64,000 nucleotides of DNA from positions 1,705,973-1,769,972 of the forward strand of contig WBVU01000003.1 in assembly GCA_009192285.1 (NCBI GenBank). Direction: 5' to 3'. Source of the stretch: Morchella semilibera (lineage: Eukaryota > Ascomycota > Pezizomycetes > Pezizales > Morchellaceae). The position numbers were made by a program, and so were the translations under genes. The notes under the pieces were generated by a model. That model was not told the DNA's origin, made no database searches, and saw only the letters and a list, made by a program, of their open reading frames with translations. Of the stretch, positions 12,701 through 27,200 are shown in pieces. Positions within the stretch are counted from its first letter, which is position 1, and each line of letters starts with the position of its first letter.

Positions 12701-14671
12701 AACGACGATGCTATTCAGCTCCTTCTAGAGAGGAGCACCAATCATTTGATTCAAAATAAGAAGGGACAAACCGCACTACACCTTGCAGTAGCTGCGGGAA
12801 ATGACTATGCTACCCAGATCCTTCTTGAGAAACTTGCAGATCAACATTCGGTCCGGGATAACAATGGGGGAACACCACTCCACCTTGCCATAACTACAAG
12901 GAACAACTATGCGACCCAACTCCTTCTTGATAAAGGTGCAGATCTTTCAATACAGAATAATAAAGGACAGACAGTACTTCACCTTGCTCTAATGCAACGA
13001 GATGAAGGTCTTGTTCGTCTCCTTCTTAGAAAGGGTGCAAATACTTTGGTCCAGAATAGTGAAGGACAGACGGTACTTCACCTTGCCATGATCCAGCAAA
13101 ACGAAAGCCTTCTCCGCCTCCTTCTTAACGAAGGTGTAGATCCTTTGATTCATAATGGGGAAGGACAGACAGTACTTCGCCTTGCCCTAATGCAACGAGA
13201 TGAAGGTCTTCTTCGTCTCCTTCTCGAAAAGATTACAGGTTCACCGATCCAGAATATCGAAGGACAGACAGTACTTCACCTTGCCATAATCCGGCGAGAT
13301 GAAAACCTCCTCCGCCTCCTTCTTGGCGAAGGTGCAGATCCTTTGGTTCATAATGGAGAAGGACAGACAGTACTTTGCCTTGCCCTAATGCAACGGGATG
13401 AAGGTCTTCTTCGTCTCCTTCTTGAAAAGTGTGCAGATCCTTCGGTCCGGAATAGTAAGGGACAAACAGTACTTCACCTTGCCATAATCCAGCGAGACGA
13501 AAACCTCCTCCGCCTCCTTCTTGACGGAGGTGCAGATCCTTCGATTCGTGATGGGGAAGGACAGACAGTACTTCACCTTGCCCTAATGCAACGAGATGAA
13601 GGTCTTCTTCGTCTCCTTCTTGAAAAGGGTGCAGATCCTTCGGTCCGGAATATCGAAGGACAGACAGTACTTCACCTTGCCCTAATGCAACGAGATGAAG
13701 GTCTTCTTCGTCTCCTTCTTGAAAAGGGTGCAGATCCTTCGGTCCGGAATATCGAAGGACAGACAGTACTTCACCTTACCATAATCCAGCAAAACGAAAA
13801 CCTCCTCCGCCTCCTTCTTGACGAAGGTGCAGATCCTTTGATTCATAATGGGGAAGGACAGACGGTACTTCGCCTTGCCCTAATGCAACGAGATGAAGGT
13901 CTTCTTCGTCTCCTTCTCGAAAAGATTACAGGTTCTCCGATCCATAATATCGAAGGACAGACAGTACTTCACCTTGCCATAATCCAGCGAGACGAAAACC
14001 TCCTCCGCCTCCTTCTTGAAGAAGGTGCAGATCCTTCGATTTATAATGGGGAAGGACAGACAGTACTTCACCTTGCCCTAATGCAACGAGATGAAGGTCT
14101 TCTTCGTCTCCTTCTTGAAAAGGGTGCAGATCCTTCGGTCCGGAATAGTAGGGGACAAACAGCACTCCACCAACTCATACTACAAATTGGATCCACCCTC
14201 GAACTTATAGGTCTTCTTTACGATATTAGGAGCCCAGATCTTTCCAATATCAGAGACGCCAATGGGGACACGGCACTCCATCTTGCTGTAGCTCGGGGGA
14301 AAAAGTTTGTCGAGTTCCTTCTTGACAAAGGCGCAGATCCTACGATCCGCAACATACGTGGACGAACGCCGTTACACGAGACCGCGATGCTGGGGGGATA
14401 TTATATAGAATCCCTCCAATGTTTGATTGATAACGGCGGTGACATTTACGCCCAAGATAATGATGGCAGCTCAGCACTTCATATTGCAGTTAAAGAGGCC
14501 TCCTTCTGGAGTTTGGCGGCAGTGGAAGCACTTATCAGAGCTGGAGCGGATCCACAAACCATTGACATACATGGAAAGACCCCACTTGACTACGCAAGCG
14601 GTCATAATCGATTATGTATTGAGGCCATTATCTCTGAGAATCTACCCAACGCTGCTCAAAGGGCACGGTAG
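9750..14671 (+). CDS. NLR/STAND protein: fungal N-terminal domain, NACHT NTPase, about 25 ankyrin repeats
   Basis: Six exons (9750-10183, 10235-10318, 10376-10659, 10720-10744, 10857-11435, 11524-14671) give 1517 residues. Residues 1-150 match the helical fungal STAND N-terminal (NACHT_N/Helo-like) domain, beginning MAEAFGIAASTLTVIEL. The NACHT domain follows: WLLKEPAF, then Walker A GIPGAGKT near residue 268, Walker B VFLVFDALDE near 365, and the block GMFLLVRFHIEHLC after the P-loop ATPase. A winged-helix-like region (residues about 490-600) leads to ankyrin repeats from about residue 687 to the end. Fungal NLRs of this type are intracellular sensors. Ligand binding to the repeats triggers NACHT oligomerisation and activation of the N-terminal effector, often as cell death in non-self recognition. 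The ligand is unknown. Walker A lies on a 25-nt exon, flanked upstream by an intron with a perfect TACTAAC branch site (10695-10701). No stop or frameshift interrupts the gene. Confidence 0.9.
12956..14155 (+). repeat. Tandem 99-bp ankyrin-coding repeat array (about 12 near-identical units)
   Basis: Twelve consecutive 33-residue ankyrin units inside the NLR share the core GQTVLHLA...LLRLLL. They alternate mostly between two types, MQRDEGLLRLLLEKGADPS and IIQRDENLLRLLL, so a 198-bp higher-order period is visible. Two adjacent units near 13568-13765 are identical over a full 99 bp. Flanking ankyrin units (12178-12955 and 14156-14671) are much more diverged. Recent unequal exchange or gene conversion is the simplest explanation. 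Confidence 0.9.
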
Positions 14672-15514
14672 AGATAAGCCAAACGGCGTTTAGTAAGTTT
14701 CTAAAAGAACATTCCCTTATGGCTTCCCCCCAACTAATCTAAATCCCATCATAGATTCTGATATAAGTAGCCTACTTAGGGCGCAGTAGGGGAGGGTGGA
14801 GGGATAGAGGTTCTGTTTTTATTTCTATTTTCATCACTACATGTATTATCTTAAGATCCGCCCGTATTTGCAATTTGGTCGTAGTTGGAGGTGTTAAACG
14901 GAGTTTTTCTTCCAGAGTTTTCTTTTTTCCTTTCGTTCAGTCATTCCATTACAATCGCGGGTTACCCTTGTGTGCTACGTTTTATCTTTTGTTCTATTTC
15001 AAGGCGTTCCCAGTCGTACTCCTCAAAATCTCTCCCTCAGATATTCTCAAATAGTTATGGCCCAGCGCTACATGTACCCGGCCAATATACGCTCGGGTAG
15101 CTCCATGGCTCACCACGTCTCCTTTATTCAAGTTCAAAGTATTAAAAACGCCTCTCAATCGAGTAGCAAAAAAAAACACGAAGAGAGCTAAATGATGATA
15201 CTTCTCCATGCTTCAATAACCTCCGCAAGTCCCAAACATGCACAAATCAAAAATCAAAAACACCCCCAAACATGAGCCACTAGGAAGTCGCAAAAGAACC
15301 CCACCCAAACATAAACCTAATCTCGGCAATTGAAATATGGAGAGAAAAAAAGGAACAGCTACGCCTTGAAAAAGAATTGGGTAAAACTAACCCTTGCCCG
15401 GTGAAAATAAAAAAAGGGGGAGGAGAAGAAAAAGAGAAGAAACAAGCTAGTACAAGCACACACTTCCAACAGAATGAAAAAGCCCCAAAACAACAAAATG
15501 CACAATTGTCAACA
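14672..15514. other. Convergent 3' intergenic region, NLR / IKS1
   Basis: Shared 3' flank of two convergent genes. It contains TACATGTA octamers at 14838-14845 and 15069-15076. A 71-codon frame at 14885 has no recognisable features. Confidence 0.5.
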
Positions 15515-18196
15515 CTATCGTAAGCGTTGCATCAGATCTACTCTGCCAGTCAGTACACCTAGAGACTTTAGGTTAAAGACGAGCGAGGCATCAGGGGCAT
15601 ACCTTGAAAAATCAAATCCAGCGAGACCCATGAGTGGGTAGTAAATCCATGGTTTTACCCCAACCGGCGAGCAAGATCCACTTAACGTGCCAACCTTGAT
15701 CAAAAACAGCAGCATCTTCGCTGCCGTAGCCCATTCAGGCCTCCTCCAAAGCATTACTACCGATCTCCTCCAGTCTGGTGCAATCTGTTCCGGTAAAGGC
15801 CTACGAGGACGGAGGATTATACTATCTGAACTTACGGGGTCAGAAGGCGGAAATACCGGCCCTGCAGACAGCTTGGACCCACGCGGTTGTTTAATTGTAC
15901 GTGTGGCATTGGGAGATGGGAACGTCGGTTTGTGCTTGAAAGTGTCATAGTCATAATGGGCCGGAGCACTGGGAGACCCAACAGGCGTCGAGGGGGGTGG
16001 AGTATCCGCGACAGGTGAGATGCGGCGAAAACCAAGGGTGTTCCCGTCATCGACGTTGATCACCGGTTTCTTCTGGGAGCCGGAAGATCCACGCCTCTGC
16101 CGCGAAGTGTAAGAAAACATCTTTTGGCCGGACGAAATTGGGGATTTGGTTACAATTGGAGGGTCCTCTCCTATAGCGCCGCCTAAGCCCAGTAGTATTT
16201 CCTCTGCTGTTGGTCGAACGTTGGGATCAGGAGAAATAAGTGTTTTTAAACTTTGATATAACCTTTCGGGCAAATCGGAACGAAGTCGAGTCCGTTCATC
16301 GAGCCCCTGGTAAGCCAAAATCTCATCACGAAGACTATCAAGGTTTTCATTCTCTTCATTCCTGACATCAGCGCCGGCATAAGGGAGGTTGCCAAAACAC
16401 ATAAAATGAAGAATCATTCCCAGGGAGAAAACGTCAGACTTCGCTGTAAAATTCGCATATTGGCCAGAAGGCGAAACTAATCTCACTATCAGATACCATG
16501 AAGAAATTACCAAGGTGAATGTCTTTATACCTCTCCGCAAGACTTCCGGCGCACAATAACTTATCGTCCCTGTTGCGCCTGTGCTATTTCTTTTCTCACT
16601 TTCCATTTGCACCTCACCAAAATCAGATACCAATACCCTTAGTTCCTGACCCGGTATTCCGGTATCATTTAGCAAACAATTTGACGGCTTCAGATCCCTA
16701 TGGATAAATCCATTACTGTGTAAATGGTTTAGTCCACTTGCAATATCGCTAAAGAATGAAATAATTTGTTCAAATGGTAAACGCTTTGGCGCAAGTGGTG
16801 TTTCTTCAGATGATATTCCGCGAGTACGTCGCCGGATCTGATCCTTTAATTGCTCTGTGGTGGTCTTTTTGGTGGTAGTGAGGATAAAGTTGTGGAGATC
16901 ACCTGCATTGCAGTACTAGCAGGGGTTAGTATTACAACAATAAACCCGCTCTAGGTGTACTAATCAACAGATTTTAATCATAGGGGCAAATATCTTTAGT
17001 ATCTAGAATGCTTGAAATGGACGGCTTAGAGAACCCTCCCAAACAACCTAATGCTAACAATGAAGATAAGGGTAGTCTCCCTTGAAGAATCACGGCCCCA
17101 AGCATTACAGCTCTCGAGACTGATCTACAGAGCACTGGAGTATGACGTCACACAAATAGTATGAAATGGGGGTATAATACCTGCTGTAGGATAAAGGCAC
17201 AAGGTACACTAGGCCCAAAATCTTTGATTGTGATCATTAGCTACCATAAACCAATTCTGTTTGGGCGTGAACGTACTTGTTAAACGCACACTCTCTAGCC
17301 ACACATGTCGATAGGAGACTAAATTCGAATGTGAGAGTTGCTGTAAAAGCTGAACTTCTTTAAGAACCTTTTCTAGCCATTCGTGATTATCCCCTAGTTA
17401 CGCCTGTCAGCCTACCTAATCGGCTCAAGCAAACCTGTACAAAAGCTCCCATGAAATCCTCCAAATCCATTATCCAGCACCATAGGCCCGCCAACGCAGC
17501 GACATATCGGGAGGAATCCATACCAACAGGAACCCTCTTGCACGCAAACTCTCCCAAAGACACACCATCTAGGACATGTCGAACCAACAGCACAACGCCC
17601 TTCCCGCCTTTCCCCAGCACCCTCTGCTCCACAAAGAACCTCGCGAAATACCCTGGACTGAACGCCGCATCGCTAATCCCCCCACCACCCACCGGCTCCG
17701 ATTCTGGGTCCATTTCCGGGTGAAACTCTAGGCCTTCTCCGACATCTTCAACTTCGGGCCGTGGTAGACTACGATGTGTGGGCGACGGCGGGGTACGACG
17801 GATGGGAGGGGGCATATTTGGAGGGATATTTCTATGCTTGAAATCAGTAGGATGTATCGACAACGGTTTCGGAAGAGCTACCTATCATCCAGAAGCTGGA
17901 AATAGTTCTGAACTACAAAGCCCTCCCCATTAGCCTCGGGCGGCCCGGGTATGGGAGGGGAGTCGATGGGGCGTTTGCAAAAAGGGCATGAGGGGAGGTC
18001 GGGCGGGCCAGCAGTGGACGGCGAAGCTTGGTGGAGAACTAATTGGTTTGAGGAAGGGTCGTAGATTACGAGGGTTTGACGGTGGCGGCTACAACTATTA
18101 GCTCTAGTAACTGAGGCGGGGAAGGGCGCTGGAAGGTACAACGTACAGAACTACACTACGGGAGTCATCACTGGGGCTATATGGAACTAGAGACAT
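15515..18196 (-). CDS. IKS1: IKS1-type serine/threonine protein kinase
   Basis: Seven exons (18196-18147, 18088-17882, 17831-17524, 17393-17292, 17221-17181, 16915-16531, 16476-15515) give 684 residues, close to yeast Iks1 (667). The first exon encodes only MSLVPYSPSDDSRSVVL and restores the family N-terminus; the next exon carries the CPFCKRPI zinc-knuckle-like pair. Kinase landmarks are GKGGKGVVLLVRH (glycine loop), FACKRVPVG (catalytic Lys), FGPSVPCAFILQQYCNAGDL (hinge), IHRDLKPSN (catalytic loop), VLVSDFGEV (DFG) and GTISYCAPEV (activation segment end). The C-terminal part is Ser/Pro-rich and then a hydrophobic stretch near the end (LLFLIKVGTLSG...IYYPLMGLAG) that could anchor it in a membrane. 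IKS1 is a poorly studied fungal kinase; deletion in yeast gives mild drug sensitivity. Intron 5 is unusually long here (265 nt). Confidence 0.88.
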
Positions 18197-20846
18197 TGCA
18201 ATCCGGACAATATATGTAGTCTCTACCGATAGAGCTTAAATACCGGCTGGGTTATGGTACTACCGGCGTTGTACTGTTGTGGGTTGCTGGCGGCTATCGA
18301 AATATCATAGACAAAGAGCTGTTCTTGCTGGAAGGAACATCACCGAAAGGTTAGGCTTCTTCCGAGAATCGTATACCCGTGTACCGAGAGTGTTTAACAA
18401 TTGGAATTGTGGCACGACGTGTGACTTGAGAACATGAACTGAGCGGCGATACTCCGGACAGAGTGTTGTTAAATAAGTGCCCTCCGTATGTAGCAAGTTG
18501 TTGAGGATGGTGATCGTGGTGTGGTTGCGACGATATAAACATCGTCCGCGGCAACTGCCGCCTGCTTGTGCGCCGTTCTATTTGCCCAGGAACAGAGCAA
18601 GTAAGCAGCCTGTGTATTGAACTCTACTGCCTACATACATAGCACTGACCACAGTACCGACAGAGAGTGCCGACTAACCTTACCGATAGAGCACATTTAA
18701 AGCGTGTAATAACTGTCAAATTCGCACATCTCGCCCCTCATCCAGTACGCTGACTCCACGATTTAGAGATCCCTCCTGGCTCAGGGCAGGCTACAAGCTG
18801 TATGTACTAGATCCATATCGTCATACCCGAGTTTCACCATATACCTACATCACTTTTAATGTTTTTCCCTGCACGTGCTTGAGCTCTTGTGGCCGACTTG
18901 GGTCATTTAAAACCCGTCGGATATGCAGAGCAGGCATGGCTTTCGAGAATGCCCTACGATACGCTACAGACATGGCTTGGCAGGGGTTCCCCCCACTGCT
19001 AACGCTCGGGCGGGTCCAGATATATGGCATCGTGGTTGAACGGAGAATATTCCAACTGCCATCGGTTTGGTGGTAACCAATCGCTCTTTTCTTGTGAGGC
19101 TCTGCTTAACCCGTATGTATGGCGTACGCAGGAGGAGCTGCCTTGAGTGCTTATGCCCGAGATATACACCCGAGATATACACATGCTAGGTGAAGAGCTA
19201 GCTAGTTACACTTATGTGAGAAGTATCAGCACCTTTATCCTTATCAGCGTGTACTTACGCTTCCATACTAGTGTCCTATAGTGCGGAGTACATTAACTTA
19301 TAGCTTTACATTGTAAGTACATGTAGATGTACCTACATACATGTAGGCACTAGGTCGGAGTCAAGCTATATCTATTTCCACTCGCCAATAAACCCACCAA
19401 TATGGCATGTAGGTACATGTGCCAAACGCCCCAAGCGGACAGCTAAAACGCCATCAGTCCAATCATAAAGTATAGAACGGACACGTTGGCTCTTTCTACT
19501 TCGTTTCCCATCTCAATATCATGGTTGTGGATAGCACTTGTAGAAGCACGAGGATGACGGTTGTATGTGATTCGGGGAGAAAATGGCCGTTGAAAATCGG
19601 CCATGAGTAGACGCTCGAGTTCATGCATCATAGAACACATAATCCACCCCTCAAACCTAGCTCCGGACCACAAGCTCCAAGAACATAAACCGCATGTACC
19701 CGCAGCCAATCCCTCGCCCCATACACATCTTAATCTGCCTGACACCTCCACCCATAGGCACCACGAAAAGGGACAATCACTGACATTGCGATTGGGCCAA
19801 ACCATTCTTATCAGTACCTCCTCCATAGCCAGCGAAGTAGAATCAACAGTCCCTGGCCGCAGAGGATATAACGCTACATGATAGTAGCTCGGTTCCCAAT
19901 AGGTGGGTTATTTAGTTTCTGATAGACCTCTTTACTCCTGTGGGATTTATATCTCTAACGTTCCCCGGGTTCCTGCCTGGCCCCGCCAACTGCGCTCACA
20001 CCTTCGAGTGATATTGTATGACGCAATACCCCCCCAGGTCGAACTAGCCCCGCCACTACCGATTCTAAGGAAGGACGTATATACTCACGCTTCCGATTTG
20101 AAGCTACCTATGTAAAAAAGGGCATTGGTCTGGATATAGAGAAATAGTGAGTTGAGTTAATGTGGTCAATGAGGCCATTGGACACGAGGACACAGGGTGG
20201 TCCCGAGGTATGCTGGGCCACAAAACACTGGAAATCGAGGCGGTAGTAGTAGGTAAACTGGCATTTATGTTTAGTGTGATATCAATCTTGGGCTACACAT
20301 TCGGAGACAAACTCAAGTGCTTAGGAGAGTTGATCTCTTCCGGGTGTTTTAGTGGTAGAAAGAAGTTGGCAATAGGGCCGTATGCGTACGTACTAAGGCA
20401 GGTGAGGAGCTCGATTATGCACATGTAGTTATATGACTGTATCAGTGGTTCGCTGCCGGAGAAGAATCTTGTAGATGTGGTGGGAGGGGTTGTCTTCGAT
20501 CTACTCCTTAGTTAAGTCCGTTGACATTGCTGCCTCTGGGGAGGTTGATGGCATGATGTGGGACAACAGAAAATATTCTGAACTTCCAGAGATACATGCA
20601 CCTATTGTTCCTCTGCCTGTGGTGCTAGTACCATATCTCTAGCCCTAACCCATATGACCGCACCACCAAGAGTCTTGGCGCGCGCTCACAGTTACACAAG
20701 ATATCAAATCACCTGACTTCGTACCCTTCCTTCTTTTTCCTTCCCCTCCACCAACAATCATCACCATCCCCCCCACGGCGCGTCACCCCACCGCGACCCT
20801 ACCACAATTCAGGCCACCAGTTTGTGTGTGCCCCTTCTTTGGAACA
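18197..20846. other. 2.65-kb divergent intergenic region, IKS1 / Swc3
   Basis: Many short frames on both strands but none with domain content or plausible splicing. There are two TACATGTA octamers (19318-19325, 19338-19345) and a short tandem duplication of CCCGAGATATACAC near 19153-19182. The stretch before the Swc3 start is pyrimidine/C-rich, as expected for a leader. Confidence 0.5.
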
Positions 20847-23585
<2,739 letters not shown>

Positions 23586-24292
23586 TACCTCCCTCCTCCT
23601 CTCATACCCTAGTCTAGTCCAATAGGACCTTCCTTTGCTCCGCCGAGATAGCCGGTTAGTTAGCGGTGACATGTATTTAGCCAGTCAGCCAGTCAGTCGG
23701 TTCTTTTTCTCCTCCTCTTCTGTTTTTTACATGTAGTTTTTCTTCGGGCAGGGGGCGTTCCACGGGTTCATCATCATCATCAAGCTAGCGTGTTTCTTTC
23801 TTGTTTTCTTTCTTGTTCTGTTTCTCTCGCTCGTTGCTATGTAGCGGGCATGTAGCCTCTTTAGCTAGTGTCCGTACTAGGTAGGCTGTAATGGAGCACA
23901 ATAAAATAAAATACCAGCACGGAAATCATTGGCGCGAGTGACCGTCTGTGACTGGCAGCTTGGTACCAATTCCTTCGTAATCTATCGCCACCACACACCC
24001 GCCCACTCTACATCGTAACTGTATGTAGACTCTACTCTACTCTACTGCTCTACTATGCTACTCTACAACAAGCAAACAAACAGACAGACAGACAGACAAA
24101 GCCCACCGTAGTAGTTTGTAGTTGGTATCTATCATACACACACACACACACGAGCGCAACACCCGTCCCGCCGCAAGAGAAGGAAAGAAACAGAGAAAAA
24201 GAAACAGAAACAAAAAGAGGACGCTCTAGAACACACACACACACGCCCATAGACTATTATAAAAAACAAAAAAACACATACACAAACAGACA
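23586..24292. other. Convergent 3' intergenic region, Swc3 / Rif1, with microsatellites
   Basis: It holds short simple repeats: CTCTA units near 24026-24065, CAGA near 24079-24100, and two CA tracts near 24137-24150 and 24231-24245. One TACATGTA octamer lies at 23728-23735. No gene seen. Confidence 0.6.
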
Positions 24293-27200
24293 CTACCTCC
24301 CCCGCGTCCTAATCCTCATAAACGCGCCCAAAATCACGTCCTCCGCCTCCCTCGCCAACCCATCCGTCAACACGACGGCATCCAAACGCGCCAACGCACC
24401 CCTCAACGCCTCGACCGCCTCCCTCCCCCCCTCAGCACCTGGGCCCTCCCCGCCACTCTCCTCCGTAGAGGTAGACACCAGCGCCTCCGGCTGCGACGAC
24501 GGCGGAACACCCTCCCCCTCTTCTTCCTCCTCGTCGACAACCACGCGCCGCTTCCGGCTCGGCGTCACAGCAGCAGCAGCAGCCTCCTCGCTCCGCCGCC
24601 GCTTGGCGGGCGTCTCCCCGTCAAGTACGCCGGCGTAGGGCGTTGCGCCAACGAGCTCGTCCACCTCCTGCTCGTATGTGTCGGGCGCCGTGGCGCCGGA
24701 GGATGAGCCGTAGCTTAGTTGCGTTTCGCCGACGAATGAGATGTCTGGGTCTGCCGGTACGGGCTCTATCATGACGCGGGTGCGCTTTGTGGGCGGCGGT
24801 GGTGGTGGCGGTGGTGGTGGTGCGGCGGTAGCGGCAGTGTCGGGTTTTCGCCGGCGGGATTTGGGGGTTGGTGAAGGTGCGTGTTCGGTGTTGTAGGAGT
24901 CGTTAGTAGTATTAGTAGGCGTAACCACAAACTTCCGTTTCCGCGACACTACACCCACCAGTCAGCACCAAACCACGTAGGCAAGAAAAACAAAACAAAA
25001 AACATACCAGGCTCAACCACCACAGCCACAGGCGGCGTCCCCTGCGCCGCCTTCCGCGCCGACGCCCTAGTCCTGGGCGGCGAGAACCTCGTCGGTATAC
25101 CGCGCGCCCTCGACGGCGTGCCAATGACAATAGTGCCCAACACCTCCGGGCTCGCCTCCTTCTCCTTCCTCTTCTTCGCCTTCCTCTTCCCGCTCTTGGC
25201 CGCCGCCGACGCGCGCTGCTGCTCGTCAATAATCTGCACGTCCGGGCTCGAGCGCGGCTCGGCGGGCACAGCCACCTCCACCGCCGTCATGGTCACGCCC
25301 CTCTTGCGCGACCCGTCCGGCTCGTCCGGCGCGTCCACAAAGTCGTCTGGCAGCTCCGAGATACTGCTCCCATAGTCCGATGCATTGTCGTCTGGCTGCG
25401 TGGGTGAGGGCGTGGGAGTGGGCGTGGGTGTCTGATTCCCGACATTGACCTCCGGCTGCGTCTCCTCCACCCTGGAAACGGCCGGTGAGTCCTCCAGCAC
25501 CACAACCTCCTTCTCCTTCTCCTTCTCGGTCTTGACCACCAGGCTAGCAAGCAACTTTGCCGCCTCCCCCGTGCTCTGCCGCTCCTTGACCTCCTTCTGG
25601 TGCTCCGTGAGCACCTGCGAGTCCATGACGCCCGCGGGCCCGCCGCCGCTGTCCACATGCTCAAACTCAATCTGCGAGTCCATGTGCTTCAGCTTCAGCT
25701 TTGGTGGTGGCTTCCCGGCGGCTGTGTTGAGTGTTCGGCGAGCATTAGTTGTAGTTGTAGTCGGGGGCATCATTCCCGGGGAAGCGCTCTTCCGGAACGG
25801 CGATGCCATGCGTAGAGGCGTCGTCACCGTGATTTTCAACGAGTTTGTATCCTCCGGTTGGCTCTGCGTCTCTGAAAATTCCGGCGGAGTATTTGGCGGC
25901 TTTCCTTCTTAGTTAGCATCACCCCCAGCAGAAAGGAAAAGCAAAAAAAAACCCACCTCATCCTCCAAGCTCTCCGGGAACGTCGGCAGTGCCAAGTCCG
26001 CAATCGGCCTCAACTTCCTTAGCGCGCCGCGAACACTACTCGGATACAGCAGGGCACTCTGCCCGCCAAACGTGTCGTTCCAGAACTTGACAGTGAGGTT
26101 AACAACCTGCTTCCTCTTCGCGCGGAGCCCCGCCGTGACCAGGGTCTGCAGCGCATCAAGCACCTTTCCGTCATGCGCCGGCAGGCGCCCGCACGCCTCC
26201 AGCACCTTGGCCCACAGCGCATGCACGGCCGGGCCCACTGTCTGTCTCTCGTCCGCCACAAAGAGGCCCACCCCCTCCTGCAGGCGCTTCAGCATCTGCA
26301 GCAGGCTGCCAGGCGGACACCGCACTAGCATGTCGCCCGTTGCCGCCATCAGCGCTAGTAGCGTCTGCTCCGCGCCCGCGCCCGCATCATCCGCGTACGC
26401 CCGCCGCAGCAGGTGGTCGAGCAGCTCGCACAGCTTCTCGTACGAGTCCGTGCCCATTGCTTTTCGGCCCGCGCCGCCAAACTGCATCTTCAGGAATGTC
26501 TTTTCAGCCTTTGGCCATGCCGCGCGCTCGACCAGCATCACCGCCTTCTTCATACTCTGCGTCGTCCTACGCCTGTCAGCCTTCTTTCCGGGCACGGAGG
26601 AGGGGGGGGGGAACATACTTATCCTGCTCGACCGCCTGATTCCTCAGCACCTCCGCAATAGGCTCGATAACCACCGCCGCAACATAAGCCTCGCCCTGCT
26701 CGCTCGCCACAACCGCACAAAACTCCTCATACAGCCGCTGCCATCCCTGGAGCTCATACGGACACCCCCACTCGAGGATGCGGACCACGTCGCGGAACTC
26801 TGCCACGGCCGGTGCGGGCGCCGTCGTGGTCTTCTCACGCGGGAGACACCGCCGCGCCAGCTGCCCGAAAATCTGCCACATGCCCTGATCCAGGTCCCGT
26901 GCGTCGCGGTGTGGCAGCAGCGCCGTACACGATGCCAGCAGGGTGAGCTTCTTCCTGCGCGAGTCCTGGCTCGCCACGCACCGCCACAGGATGGTGCGCA
27001 CCGACTCGTAGTACTCCTCGTCGGGGAACACGTCGGCGGGCGGGTGCAGGAACAGCTGAAACAGGTGCAGTATGGGCGGGTTGAGCACGGCGGTGCCCGA
27101 CGACGCGTACTTTTGCGTTGGGGTGGCGGCGGGGGCGAAGCGCGCGGCGTCGTCGTCGTACGAGAGGTGCTTCTCCGTGAAGGGGATGGTGCCGAGCGAC

